From: CAVTWY01 sp963738575
GTDB taxonomy: Bacteria; Pseudomonadota; Gammaproteobacteria; Burkholderiales; Burkholderiaceae_C
Length of the DNA stretch: 64,000 nt
Direction: 5' to 3'
Assembly: GCA_963738575.1 (NCBI GenBank)
Contig: CAVTWY010000002.1
Coordinates: forward strand, 310,001-374,000
The position numbers and the translations under genes are program-made. Positions 44,096 through 54,362 of this stretch are shown here, one piece after another. The notes beneath the pieces are model-generated. The model did not search any database, was not told the DNA's origin, and worked only from the letters and a program-made list of their open reading frames with translations. How positions within the stretch are numbered: position 1 is the first letter of the stretch; the number at the start of each line of letters is the position of its first letter.

Positions 44096-45250
44096 ATGAC
44101 GTTTGCCGCAGCAAAACCGCGCGTGGCCCTGGTGGCAGGGGAAGCTTCGGGTGATTTGTTGGCGTCGCTGCTCTTGCGCGGCCTGCGGGCGCGCTGGCCA
44201 GCGCTGCAAGCCGGGGGTATTGGTGGCCCCCAAATGATGGCGCAAGGTTTTGACAGCTGGTGGCCGCAAGAAAAACTTGCGGTTCGTGGCTACGTTGAGG
44301 TGTTGCGACACTACCGAGAGATCGCGGGCATCCGACGCCAGTTGGCGCGGCGTCTGCTCGATGATCGTCCCGATGCCTTCATCGGCGTGGACGCACCCGA
44401 CTTCAACCTGGGATTGGAGGCCACGTTGCATGAGGCTGGGGTGCGCACCATCCATTTCATTTGTCCTTCCATTTGGGCGTGGCGGGGTGGGCGCATCAAA
44501 GCCATCCGACGCAGCGTCGACCACATGCTTTGTGTGTTTCCCTTTGAGCCCAAGCTCTTGGCCGAACACGGCATCGACGCAACGTACGTGGGTCACCCGT
44601 TGGCCGACACCATCGCCGTCGAACCTGCTTCCAAACAAGATGCGCGTGCAGTGTTGGGGCTTCCTGCCGGGGCACCTTTGGTGGCGTTGCTGCCGGGCAG
44701 CCGGGGTTCTGAAATTGCCATGTTGGGCGCGCTTTTTTTACAGACAGCGCAATGCCTGGCGACCGCGCGGCCTGACCTTCACTTTGTGCTCCCCGTGGCA
44801 CCGGGCCGAAGGGAAGCCCTGGACGCCATCGTGCAAGTGCACGGGTCCAACCTGCCGCTGACCATCGTCGACGGGCATTCGCACGAGGCATTGGCTGCAT
44901 GCGACGCGACACTCATCGCCAGTGGCACCGCAACGCTCGAAGCTGCACTGTTCAAGCGACCGATGGTGATTGCCTACCGAATGAACGGCCTCAGCTACCA
45001 GATGATGAAGCGCATGGGGTACTTGCCTTGGATAGGCTTGCCCAACATCCTGGCGCGGGAGTTCTTGGTACCTGAACGCGTGCAAGACGCAGCAACGCCC
45101 ACGCGATTGGCCGCCGATATTTTGGCGTGGCTCGACTCACCGCAAAAGGTGGATGCACTGGCAGCGCGATTCACAGAGATGCACCACCAACTCAAGCGCG
45201 ACACGGCGCGGACGGCAACCGATGCCATCGAAAAAATTCTCTCGAGCTGA
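44096..45250 (+). CDS. lpxB: Lipid-A-disaccharide synthase
   Basis: 384 residues. GT-B glycosyltransferase family 19: 'VALVAGEASGDLLASLLLRG', 'IGGPQMMAQGF', 'FICPSIWAWRGGRIKAI', 'LPGSRGSEI', and 'ASGTATLEAALFKRPMVIAY'. Its last 29 bases overlap rnhB in another frame, a common arrangement in this family of bacteria. Confidence 0.95.
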   Translation: MTFAAAKPRVALVAGEASGDLLASLLLRGLRARWPALQAGGIGGPQMMAQGFDSWWPQEKLAVRGYVEVLRHYREIAGIRRQLARRLLDDRPDAFIGVDAPDFNLGLEATLHEAGVRTIHFICPSIWAWRGGRIKAIRRSVDHMLCVFPFEPKLLAEHGIDATYVGHPLADTIAVEPASKQDARAVLGLPAGAPLVALLPGSRGSEIAMLGALFLQTAQCLATARPDLHFVLPVAPGRREALDAIVQVHGSNLPLTIVDGHSHEALAACDATLIASGTATLEAALFKRPMVIAYRMNGLSYQMMKRMGYLPWIGLPNILAREFLVPERVQDAATPTRLAADILAWLDSPQKVDALAARFTEMHHQLKRDTARTATDAIEKILSS

Positions 45251-45872
45251 GCAATTGGGGCTCCATTGGGACGCCCCGGGTTTGGTGGCCGGTGTGGACG
45301 AGGCTGGGCGTGGGCCGTTGGCTGGGCCCGTGGTTGCGGCCGCAGTGATCTTGGACGACAAGCGACCCATTGTCGGGTTGCATGATTCCAAGACCATTTC
45401 GCCCTTGCAACGAGAGCGCCTGAGCGAGTTGATTCACGAGCGCGCCTTGTGCTGCGCCGTCGGGCTGGCAACGGTCGAAGAGATTGATGCACTCAATATT
45501 TTGCAAGCCACGATGCTGGCCATGCAAAGGGCGGTGAATGCGCTGCGGCTGCCCCCGCGCAAGGTGTTGGTGGACGGCAATCGGTTGCCGACGTTGCCGA
45601 TGATGGCCGAGGCCATCGTCAAAGGCGATGCCAAGGTGCGAGTCATTTCAGCCGCCTCGATCGTCGCCAAGGTTCACCGAGACCGCTTGTGCTTGGCGTT
45701 GCATGAAGCCTTCCCGCAGTACGGTTTTGATCTGCACAAGGGTTATCCCACGCCCTTGCACTTGCAGGCTTTGCAGGAACACGGGCCGTGTGCGGTGCAT
45801 CGCCGCACGTTTGGCCCGGTACGCCTGGCGATCGATCGTGGTGTGGTGGCAAGCCGTGCGAAGGGCGCCTAA
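45222..45872 (+). CDS. rnhB: Ribonuclease HII
   Basis: 216 residues from the ATG at 45222, inside the end of lpxB. Removes RNA from DNA-RNA hybrids. Active-site residues in 'VAGVDEAGRGPLAGPVVAAA', 'VLVDGNRLP', 'ISAASIVAKVHRD' and 'YGFDLHKGYPTPLHLQAL'. Normal length. Confidence 0.94.
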   Translation: MPSKKFSRAEQLGLHWDAPGLVAGVDEAGRGPLAGPVVAAAVILDDKRPIVGLHDSKTISPLQRERLSELIHERALCCAVGLATVEEIDALNILQATMLAMQRAVNALRLPPRKVLVDGNRLPTLPMMAEAIVKGDAKVRVISAASIVAKVHRDRLCLALHEAFPQYGFDLHKGYPTPLHLQALQEHGPCAVHRRTFGPVRLAIDRGVVASRAKGA

Positions 45873-45875
45873 AGC

Positions 45876-46655
45876 ATGAGCGCTGCTGTGACCACGATCA
45901 CGTCGCGTGACAACCCGTTGGTGGTTCGCGCTCGCAAGATCGCCACCGATGCTGCGTTTTCGCGTGCCCAAGGGTTGTGTTGGATCGAGGGCGATCATCT
46001 GTGCGGCGCTGCACTGCTTCGCCACCACGTGCCCACCCATGCGTTTGTCACAGCCGATGCCTGGGCACAACCGACGGGGCGCCGTCTGGCCTTGGCAGCG
46101 CAAAACGTTGTGGTGGTGTCGCCTGCCTTGATGGCGGGCATTGGCATGCTCGAGTCCCCAGCTTCAATTGCCTACTTGTTGCGCACGCCCGTAGCGCCAC
46201 CGATCCGAGGCGACTTGCCTACTTTGGTGCTTGACCGCGTGCAAGATCCCGGCAACGTGGGCTCAATTTTGCGCAGCGCGTCGGCGTTTGGGTTTGTGCA
46301 GGTGGTTGCACTCAAGGGAACGGCTGCGCTGTGGTCGTCCAAGGTGGTGCGGGCTGGCATGGGGGCGCACTTTGCGCTGTCGTTGATTGAGCAGGCTGAT
46401 CAGGGGGCGCTGTCAGTGTTGACGTTGCCTTGGGTGGGGACGAGTTCTCACGCGTCTGACGTTTTGGGGCGGGTTGCGTTGCCATACCCATGCGCTTGGG
46501 TTGTCGGGCATGAGGGGCAGGGTGTTGCGCCTGCTTTGTTGAGTGCTTGTGCGCGGGTGGTTCGGATTGCGCAGCCGGGGGGCGAGGAGTCGCTCAATGT
46601 CGCGGTGGCTGCGGCAATTTGCATGCATGAGTCGGTGAGGGCGCTGGGTGGCTGA
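45876..46655 (+). CDS. TrmH/SpoU-family RNA 2'-O-methyltransferase
   Basis: 259 residues, three bases after rnhB. N-terminal substrate-binding domain (about 1-105) and SPOUT domain with motif 1 'LDRVQDPGNVGSILRSASAF', motif 2 'WVVGHEGQGV' and motif 3 'IAQPGGEESLNVAVAAAI' (trefoil knot). Methylates a ribose in rRNA or tRNA; the exact site cannot be told (RlmB-like or TrmH-like). Confidence 0.9.
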   Translation: MSAAVTTITSRDNPLVVRARKIATDAAFSRAQGLCWIEGDHLCGAALLRHHVPTHAFVTADAWAQPTGRRLALAAQNVVVVSPALMAGIGMLESPASIAYLLRTPVAPPIRGDLPTLVLDRVQDPGNVGSILRSASAFGFVQVVALKGTAALWSSKVVRAGMGAHFALSLIEQADQGALSVLTLPWVGTSSHASDVLGRVALPYPCAWVVGHEGQGVAPALLSACARVVRIAQPGGEESLNVAVAAAICMHESVRALGG

Positions 46656-46658
46656 CGT

Positions 46659-47483
46659 TCAGTAAATCAATCGATCCGGGCGTATATCGCGCAAGATGGT
46701 CGTGGCGATTTCTTCGATGGACTTGTGCGTGGAGCTTAGCCACTCAATGCCTTCGCGGCGCATCATGGATTCCGCAGAGCTAACCTCTTGCTTGCAATTG
46801 TTCAGCGACGCGTAGGTGCTGCCGGGGCGGCGCTCATGTCGAATTTGCGATAGGCGGTCGGGGTCGATCGTCAAGCCGAAGCATTTCTTCTTGTAGGGCG
46901 CCAGGGGTTTGGGCAAGTGGCCCCGTTCGAAATCATCGGGAATGAGCGGGTAATTGGCGGCCTTGATGCCGTGTTGCATGGCCAGGTACAGCGATGTGGG
47001 GGTTTTGCCGCTGCGGCTTACGCCTACCAAAATGACGTCGGCCACGTCCAGGTTGCGTGAGCTTTGGCCGTCGTCGTGGGCGAGCGAAAAATTGATGGCC
47101 TCGATGCGGTCGTGGTACTCACCACTGATGGCCACATCCAGGAAGCGGCCCACCCGGTGGTTGGACTTGATGCCCAGCTCAACCTCCAACGGCTCTACAA
47201 ACGTGCGAAACATGTCCAGCACCATGCCCCTGCAATCGCCGCTGGTGACCAGGTCGCGAATGTCGGCGTTGACCAGGGTGATGAACACCACAGGCCGCTT
47301 ACCCTCGTGGGTGGCCGTGTTGTTGATCTCGTCGACCACGGCTTGGGCTTTTTCAAGCGTGTCAATGAACGGCCTGCGAACGTGCCGAGGACGCAGGGCA
47401 AACTGCGCCAAGACCGAATTGCCGAAGGTTTCGGCCGTGATGCCGGTGCCATCTGAGACAAAAAACACGGTTCGGTCGGCCAT
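46659..47483 (-). CDS. ppsR: PEP synthase regulatory protein (kinase/pyrophosphorylase, DUF299)
   Basis: 274 residues from the ATG at 47483. Phosphorylates and dephosphorylates PEP synthase on a threonine. 'VFFVSDGTGITAETFGNSVL' at the start and P-loop 'ILVGVSRSGKTPTSLYLA' are family signatures. Divergent from ppsA (198 bases between ATGs), the standard pairing. It ends 3 bases from the stop of the methyltransferase gene, convergent. Confidence 0.94.
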   Translation of the reverse strand: MADRTVFFVSDGTGITAETFGNSVLAQFALRPRHVRRPFIDTLEKAQAVVDEINNTATHEGKRPVVFITLVNADIRDLVTSGDCRGMVLDMFRTFVEPLEVELGIKSNHRVGRFLDVAISGEYHDRIEAINFSLAHDDGQSSRNLDVADVILVGVSRSGKTPTSLYLAMQHGIKAANYPLIPDDFERGHLPKPLAPYKKKCFGLTIDPDRLSQIRHERRPGSTYASLNNCKQEVSSAESMMRREGIEWLSSTHKSIEEIATTILRDIRPDRLIY

Positions 47484-47681
47484 GGCGTGGGGTTTCGCTC
47501 GAAGGGGGGATAGCGATGATAGGCGGTACGGCTCGTAGAATGGGGTGATACGTCCGCACCCGACTCGCCAACGCGCCGCCATGCCTCGCCAACGCCAACA
47601 ACAACCATCAAATGGCAACACCATGCAGGCGCATATTTTGGCAGCGGACCACCCAAAGTTTTATTGTCTCGGAGCTTCCCC

Positions 47682-50081
<2,400 letters not shown>

Positions 50082-50135
50082 CGCGAGGGGTGGGACGCAG
50101 GGGTTGGGCGTGGGGCCACTGACGGCTCTATCGGC

Positions 50136-50141
50136 TATACT
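50136..50141 (+). promoter_or_regulatory. Likely -10 box of the rpsF operon
   Basis: TATACT stands 140 bases before the rpsF ATG. A CTGACG element is only 11 bases upstream, too near for a normal -35, so the -35 is weak or absent. The position suits a ribosomal promoter with a leader. Confidence 0.4.
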
Positions 50142-50280
50142 CCGAGGTTGTTCGCAAGCGTTCCCGGCTTGTGAGCACAGCCGTCATTGCACGCAATGAT
50201 GCTTCCAACCCTTGCCGCCAGCACACCCGACGCGTGCAGCGGCTTTCGGCTCAGCGTGCCGAAATCCACAAGGAGAATCC

Positions 50281-50664
50281 ATGCGTCACTATGAAATCAT
50301 CCTGCTGATCCACCCGGATCAAAGCGAGCAGGTTCCTGCCATGCTCGAGCGCTACAAAGCGCTCGTCACGGCCGCCGAAGGCAAAGTGCATCGCGTTGAA
50401 GACTGGGGCCGCCGTCAGTTGGCCTACATGATCAACAAGCTTGCAAAGGCGCACTACCTGTGCGTCAACATCGAGTGCTCGCCCGCCACGTTGACGGAGC
50501 TCGAGACGGGTTTTCGCTTCAACGACGCCGTGTTGCGCCACCTCACGGTGGTCAAAGACAAGGCCGAAACAGCGCCGTCGAGCATGATGAAGCAAGTCGA
50601 GCGTGACGAAGCCCGCAAGGCCGCGCCACCAACCCAGCACCAACCTCGGGAGCAAACGGCCTGA
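50281..50664 (+). CDS. rpsF: 30S ribosomal protein S6
   Basis: 127 residues. 'MRHYEIILLIHPDQSEQVP', 'HRVEDWGRRQLAYMINK', 'AHYLCVNIECSP' and 'FNDAVLRHLTV' are all S6. AAGGAG lies five bases before the ATG. The C-terminal tail (about 30 residues, Gln/Arg/Pro) is variable in the family. Its stop overlaps the beginning of priB. Confidence 0.95.
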   Translation: MRHYEIILLIHPDQSEQVPAMLERYKALVTAAEGKVHRVEDWGRRQLAYMINKLAKAHYLCVNIECSPATLTELETGFRFNDAVLRHLTVVKDKAETAPSSMMKQVERDEARKAAPPTQHQPREQTA

Positions 50665-50979
50665 ACCAAGGCGTCGCAGCCAGCCTCAACCGGCTGGTGC
50701 TGCAAGCTCAACTGGTTGAGCGCAGCCCCTTGCGATACACGCCTGCTGGATTACCCGCCCTGAACTTCGTGCTCAAGCACGAAGGCCAGGCACGTGAAGA
50801 CAGCCAGATGCGCAGCGTGGCAGTGGAGATCAGATCCAAAGCCATCGGACACAGCATCACAGCAAGCCTCGCAGCCCACGAACTGGGCACCGAGGCGGTT
50901 TTTACCGGGTTTTTGGCGGCGGCACGCAACGGACGCGGCGTGGTGTTTCATGTAAACACTCGTCGACTTGTTGTCGTAG
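50661..50979 (+). pseudogene. priB: Primosomal replication protein N (PriB), frameshifted near its end
   Basis: Single-stranded DNA-binding OB-fold protein for replication restart. The frame begins with CTG at 50661 overlapping the rpsF stop (CTGA where ATGA is usual) or with GTG at 50697. It reads 'LNRLVLQAQLVERSPLRYTP', 'AGLPALNFVLKHEGQ' and 'FTGFLAAARNGRGVVFHVNT'. Then the frame runs on into foreign-looking sequence. Removing one base at 50961 restores 'VNTVDLLS' and a TAG at 50977-50979, giving a normal protein of about 105 residues. The most likely cause is a single-base insertion, real or a sequencing error. Confidence 0.8.
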
Positions 50980-51045
50980 TTCAGGCCGAGCTTCAAGGCT
51001 CGCATCAGCAACTTTCATTTTTAAGCATTCAGGAGCATCTTCACC

Positions 51046-51338
51046 ATGGCACCTCCACGTGGCAAAGGCAAATTCAGCAAAGACCGCAAACCCAAGCGCA
51101 ACCAGCAATCGCTGCTGTTTCGGCGCAAGCGGTTTTGTCGCTTCACCGTCGCCAATGTCGAAGTCGATCGACTACAAAGACATCGACACCCTGCGCGACT
51201 TCATCGGTGAAAACGGCAAGATCACCCCTGCACGTTTGACGGGGACACGCGCGCTTCTACCAGCGCCAACTCACCACGGCCATCAAGCGCGCACGCTTCC
51301 TCGCGATGCTGCCGTACAGCGACCAGCACAAGGTCTAA
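51046..51338 (+). pseudogene. rpsR: 30S ribosomal protein S18 with two +1 frameshifts
   Basis: AGGAG precedes the ATG at 51046. Frame 1 gives 'MAPPRGKGKFSKDRKPKRNQ', then 'QSLLFRRKRFCRFTVANVE'. After one extra base in GTCG (51163-51166) the next frame gives 'IDYKDIDTLRDFIGENGKIT' and 'PARLTGTRA'. After an extra C at 51254 the third frame gives 'FYQRQLTTAIKRARFLAMLP' and 'YSDQHKV' with TAA at 51336-51338. Removing both bases yields a full 96-residue S18. S18 is essential, so sequence error is the first explanation. Confidence 0.88.
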
Positions 51339-51353
51339 AGGGAACCCCACACC

Positions 51354-51807
51354 ATGCAAATTATCCTGCTCGAAAAAGTGGTCAACCTGGGCAACTTGGG
51401 CGATGTTGTTCGCGTCAAAGACGGCTACGCACGCAATTTCTTGATCCCCGGCAAGTTGGCGCGTCGCGCGACCGAGTCGGCGATCAAAGAGTTTGAAGTC
51501 AAGCGCGCGGAGCTGGAAAAAGCAGCGTCCGAGAAGCTCGCCAAGGCGCAGGCCGTTGGCGAGAAGTTGAGCGGCATCACCGTGCCAATCACCCAAAAGG
51601 CGGGCGTGGACGGCCGCTTGTTTGGCTCGGTCACCAACCAAGACGTGGCCGACGCACTCAAGAAGACGGGCTTCGATGTGTCAGAAGTCGCAAGTGCGCA
51701 TGCCCAATGGGCCGCTTAAGACGGTTGGGTTGCACCCCGTCAGCGTGGCACTGCACAGCGATGTCGTCAGCGATGTCACCATTGCTGTGTCGGGCGAGGC
51801 CGACTGA
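51354..51807 (+). pseudogene. rplI: 50S ribosomal protein L9 with one +1 frameshift
   Basis: ATG at 51354. Frame 1: 'MQIILLEKVVNLGNLGDVVR', 'VKDGYARNFLIPGKLARRAT', to 'VADALKKTGFDVS', then it hits TAA at 51717-51719. Skipping the G at 51684 restores 'KSQVRMPNGPLKTVGLHPVS' and 'VALHSDVVSDVTIAVSGEAD' with TGA at 51805-51807: 150 residues, the exact family length. The connecting helix and both RNA-binding domains are then complete. Confidence 0.9.
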
Positions 51808-51878
51808 GCGTCAGACGCCTCACGGCCTTCAGAGAGGCGCTGGATCGAACACCCAAGGGTGGTCGCCCAGCGCTTTTT

Positions 51879-52664
51879 TCATGGCGCTGGCGGTGGCGTG
51901 GGTAGCAGCGAAAGCCCTTTGGCCGTGGCGGCACGCCGCGCGCCGAGGTAACTCAGGGCGGCCAGCAAAGCAGCCAATGCAGCGACCACCAAGCTGTCCA
52001 GCAGGCACAGCGCCCATACGATGACGGTGGGTTGGCCCACTGCCCATAAAAACAAACCGTAGTGCACGATCATCAGCGGCAGCATGCCCAAGAAGGTCAG
52101 TGCGGTAGCCCAATTTATGTGGCCACGCATCACTGCGACCGATTGCGCGGCGCCGATGGCACGGTTGCCCAGCGCCGCAGCGGCAGCCCATGCGGCGAGG
52201 GCTGACCCCAGCAACAAGAAGGCAAAAAAGTCGAGGCTACCGGCAAGCGTCTTGGCGCCACCGGACCAGCCTTCGTAGAGTTTGGGTTTGACAAACAAAT
52301 CAAAGACAACCAGGGCCAGCGAAAAGACAAAGTAGGGGGTAAACGTTTTGACTGCCTGTGAGTCATGCTGCAACGCCCGGGCTGGCGAGAACCCCAACGC
52401 GATGTAGCGTGGCACCCAGTACCCCATCAGGCCCATGGCCATCACCTTGATGACGCCAAGAACCAGGCGCAAGGGGTCTTCGGCTGCAGCCTTGGCTGCG
52501 TCCATGCTGACGTACAGCCCGCTGCTTATTTCGGCCACGTGTTGGACCATTTCTGCCACCAGGGGGATGGCGGCAACCATGGGGCAGGCCAACAAAAAGG
52601 CGAGGGCGCAACGATGCGCTTCGCCGATCACTTTGAACAAAGAATCAGGCGGGTTGGACGGCAT
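51879..52664 (-). CDS. Predicted inner-membrane protein, unknown function
   Basis: 261 residues with about six hydrophobic segments (for example 'FLLACPMVAAIPLVAEM', 'YFVFSLALVVFDLFV', 'FFAFLLLGSALAAWAAAAAL', 'VVAALAALLAALSYLG'). No catalytic motif or known family was recognised. It stands on the opposite strand between rplI and dnaB, convergent with rplI, interrupting the usual rplI-dnaB order. Its ATG is 258 bases from dnaB's, divergent. Confidence 0.75.
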   Translation of the reverse strand: MPSNPPDSLFKVIGEAHRCALAFLLACPMVAAIPLVAEMVQHVAEISSGLYVSMDAAKAAAEDPLRLVLGVIKVMAMGLMGYWVPRYIALGFSPARALQHDSQAVKTFTPYFVFSLALVVFDLFVKPKLYEGWSGGAKTLAGSLDFFAFLLLGSALAAWAAAAALGNRAIGAAQSVAVMRGHINWATALTFLGMLPLMIVHYGLFLWAVGQPTVIVWALCLLDSLVVAALAALLAALSYLGARRAATAKGLSLLPTPPPAP

Positions 52665-52771
52665 GTTGTGGCTCTTGTGACCGAAAATAGGGGCCCCGGT
52701 GGGGGCGACGGCGCTGGCGCTTCAAGGCTTGGGCGCCAGCAGTGGGTGCGCATCCACCGCAGGATCACAAC

Positions 52772-52780
52772 TTACCCACA
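52772..52780 (+). promoter_or_regulatory. Single DnaA-box-like site upstream of dnaB
   Basis: TTACCCACA differs from the DnaA box TTATCCACA by one base. It lies 142 bases before the dnaB ATG. One site alone may act in regulation; it is not an origin. Confidence 0.3.
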
Positions 52781-52794
52781 GGTCATGCACGCAC

Positions 52795-52822
52795 TTGTCC
52801 TTCGCCAAGTGTCCCATATCAA
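52795..52822 (+). promoter_or_regulatory. Possible dnaB promoter
   Basis: TTGTCC (52795-52800), 16-base spacer, TATCAA (52817-52822). Moderate fit to sigma70, about 100 bases before the ATG. Confidence 0.35.
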
Positions 52823-52921
52823 GCTAGGCTCTCGAACGCGAGCTGATGCAACGCGCTTAGGATGGCGCTTGCACGTTCAATCGTTTTCCGTCTCTCATCG
52901 ATCCGATCAGGCCCAAGCTCC

Positions 52922-54331
52922 ATGTCCGCCGTGTTTGAACCCAAAGACCAAGGCCCACCCTACGCCGACCCCGAGGTGGCACGCCTGCGTGTGCCGCCGC
53001 ACTCCATCGAGGCCGAGCAAAGTGTGTTGGGCGGGCTGCTGCTGGACAACAGCGCCTGGGACCGGGCCGCCGACTTGCTGCGCGACTCTGATTTTTACCG
53101 GTTTGAACACCGCGTCATTTATGGCGCCATCGGCACCCTCACCAACGCCACCAAGCCGGCTGACGTGATCACGGTGTTTGAGCAGTTGCAGTCGCTGGGC
53201 AAAGCCGAAGCTTGCGGCGGCATTGCCTACCTCAATGCTTTGGCGCAAAGTGTGCCCAGTGCAGCCAACCTGCGCCGCTACGCAGAGATCGTTCGCGAGC
53301 GCGCCATTCTGCGCAAGCTGATCGAAGCAAGCGACGAGATCGCCACCAAAGCCTTCAACCCTCAAGGCCGCACGGTGACGCAAATTCTGGACGAGGCCGA
53401 AGGGCGTGTCTTCCAGATTGGTGAAGAAGGCTCGCGTTCGCAGCAGGGGTTTCAGCCCATCGACAAGCTGGTGGTGCAATTGATCGACCGTGTGACCGAG
53501 CTGTACGAAAACGGCGCTGAAGAAGTCACGGGTGTGCGAACCGGTTTTTACGATCTGGACCGCATGACGGCGGGCTTGCAGCCGGGTGACTTGATCATCT
53601 TGGCGGCGCGTCCGTCAATGGGTAAAACCGCCTTCGCCCTCAACATCGCCGAGCATGTGGCCGTGCAAGAGGGTTTGCCTGTGGCCGTGTTCTCGATGGA
53701 GATGGGCGCTTCACAACTGGCTTTGCGCTTGGTGGGCTCGCTGGGGCGAATCGACCAGCAACACCTGCGCACCGGCGCCCTGCGCGACGACGAATGGTCG
53801 CGCTTGACCGAGGCCGTCGACAAACTTGGCAAAGCCAACATGTTCATCGATGAATCCCCCGCGCTGAACCCGGCCGAGGTCAGGGCGCGTGCGCGCCGCC
53901 AAGCCCGCCAGTGCGGGAAGCTGGGCCTGATCGTGGTGGATTACTTGCAGTTGATGAGTGGCACCAGCGAAAACGACGAAAACCGTGCCACGGTCATTGG
54001 TGAAATCTCTCGCGGGCTGAAGGCTCTGGCCAAAGAGCTGCAGTGCCCTGTGATAGCGCTGTCGCAGCTCAACCGAAGTGTGGAGACCCGCCCTGACAAG
54101 CGCCCCATGATGAGCGACCTGCGCGAGTCGGGCGCCATCGAGCAAGACGCCGACGTGATCATGTTCATCTACCGCGATGACTACTACAACAAAGAGTCCA
54201 CCAAGCCTGGGGTCGCGGAGATCATCATCGGCAAGCAGCGCAACGGGCCGGTGGGGACGATCGAGCTGACCTTCTTGAAGCCGTTGACCCGCTTTGACAA
54301 CATGGCGGTTGGCTCCAGCCAAGATTACTGA
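52922..54331 (+). CDS. dnaB: Replicative DNA helicase DnaB
   Basis: 469 residues from the ATG at 52922. N-terminal DnaG-contact domain ('PPHSIEAEQSVLGGLLLDN'), linker, and RecA-like domain: Walker A 'AARPSMGKTAFALNIAE', 'FSMEMGASQLALRL', Walker B 'LIVVDYLQLM', 'CPVIALSQLNRSVE', arginine finger region 'SGAIEQDADVIMFIYR'. Complete. Confidence 0.96.
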   Translation: MSAVFEPKDQGPPYADPEVARLRVPPHSIEAEQSVLGGLLLDNSAWDRAADLLRDSDFYRFEHRVIYGAIGTLTNATKPADVITVFEQLQSLGKAEACGGIAYLNALAQSVPSAANLRRYAEIVRERAILRKLIEASDEIATKAFNPQGRTVTQILDEAEGRVFQIGEEGSRSQQGFQPIDKLVVQLIDRVTELYENGAEEVTGVRTGFYDLDRMTAGLQPGDLIILAARPSMGKTAFALNIAEHVAVQEGLPVAVFSMEMGASQLALRLVGSLGRIDQQHLRTGALRDDEWSRLTEAVDKLGKANMFIDESPALNPAEVRARARRQARQCGKLGLIVVDYLQLMSGTSENDENRATVIGEISRGLKALAKELQCPVIALSQLNRSVETRPDKRPMMSDLRESGAIEQDADVIMFIYRDDYYNKESTKPGVAEIIIGKQRNGPVGTIELTFLKPLTRFDNMAVGSSQDY

Positions 54332-54362
54332 TGCTGCGCTTGCGCTTGTGAGGGTGCATTGA

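Noticed and set aside
50697..51239. A 180-residue PriB with a novel C-terminal extension
   Set aside because: After residue 'VNT' the frame runs through the rpsR ribosome site and start in the wrong phase; deleting one base gives a normal PriB end.
51046..51338. Programmed frameshifting in rpsR
   Set aside because: Two shifts in one small gene without a slippery heptamer or stimulatory structure, and the neighbours carry the same kind of defect; sequence error is simpler.
52772..52780. Chromosomal origin near dnaB
   Set aside because: Only one imperfect DnaA box, no AT-rich unwinding region, no dnaA or dnaN nearby.
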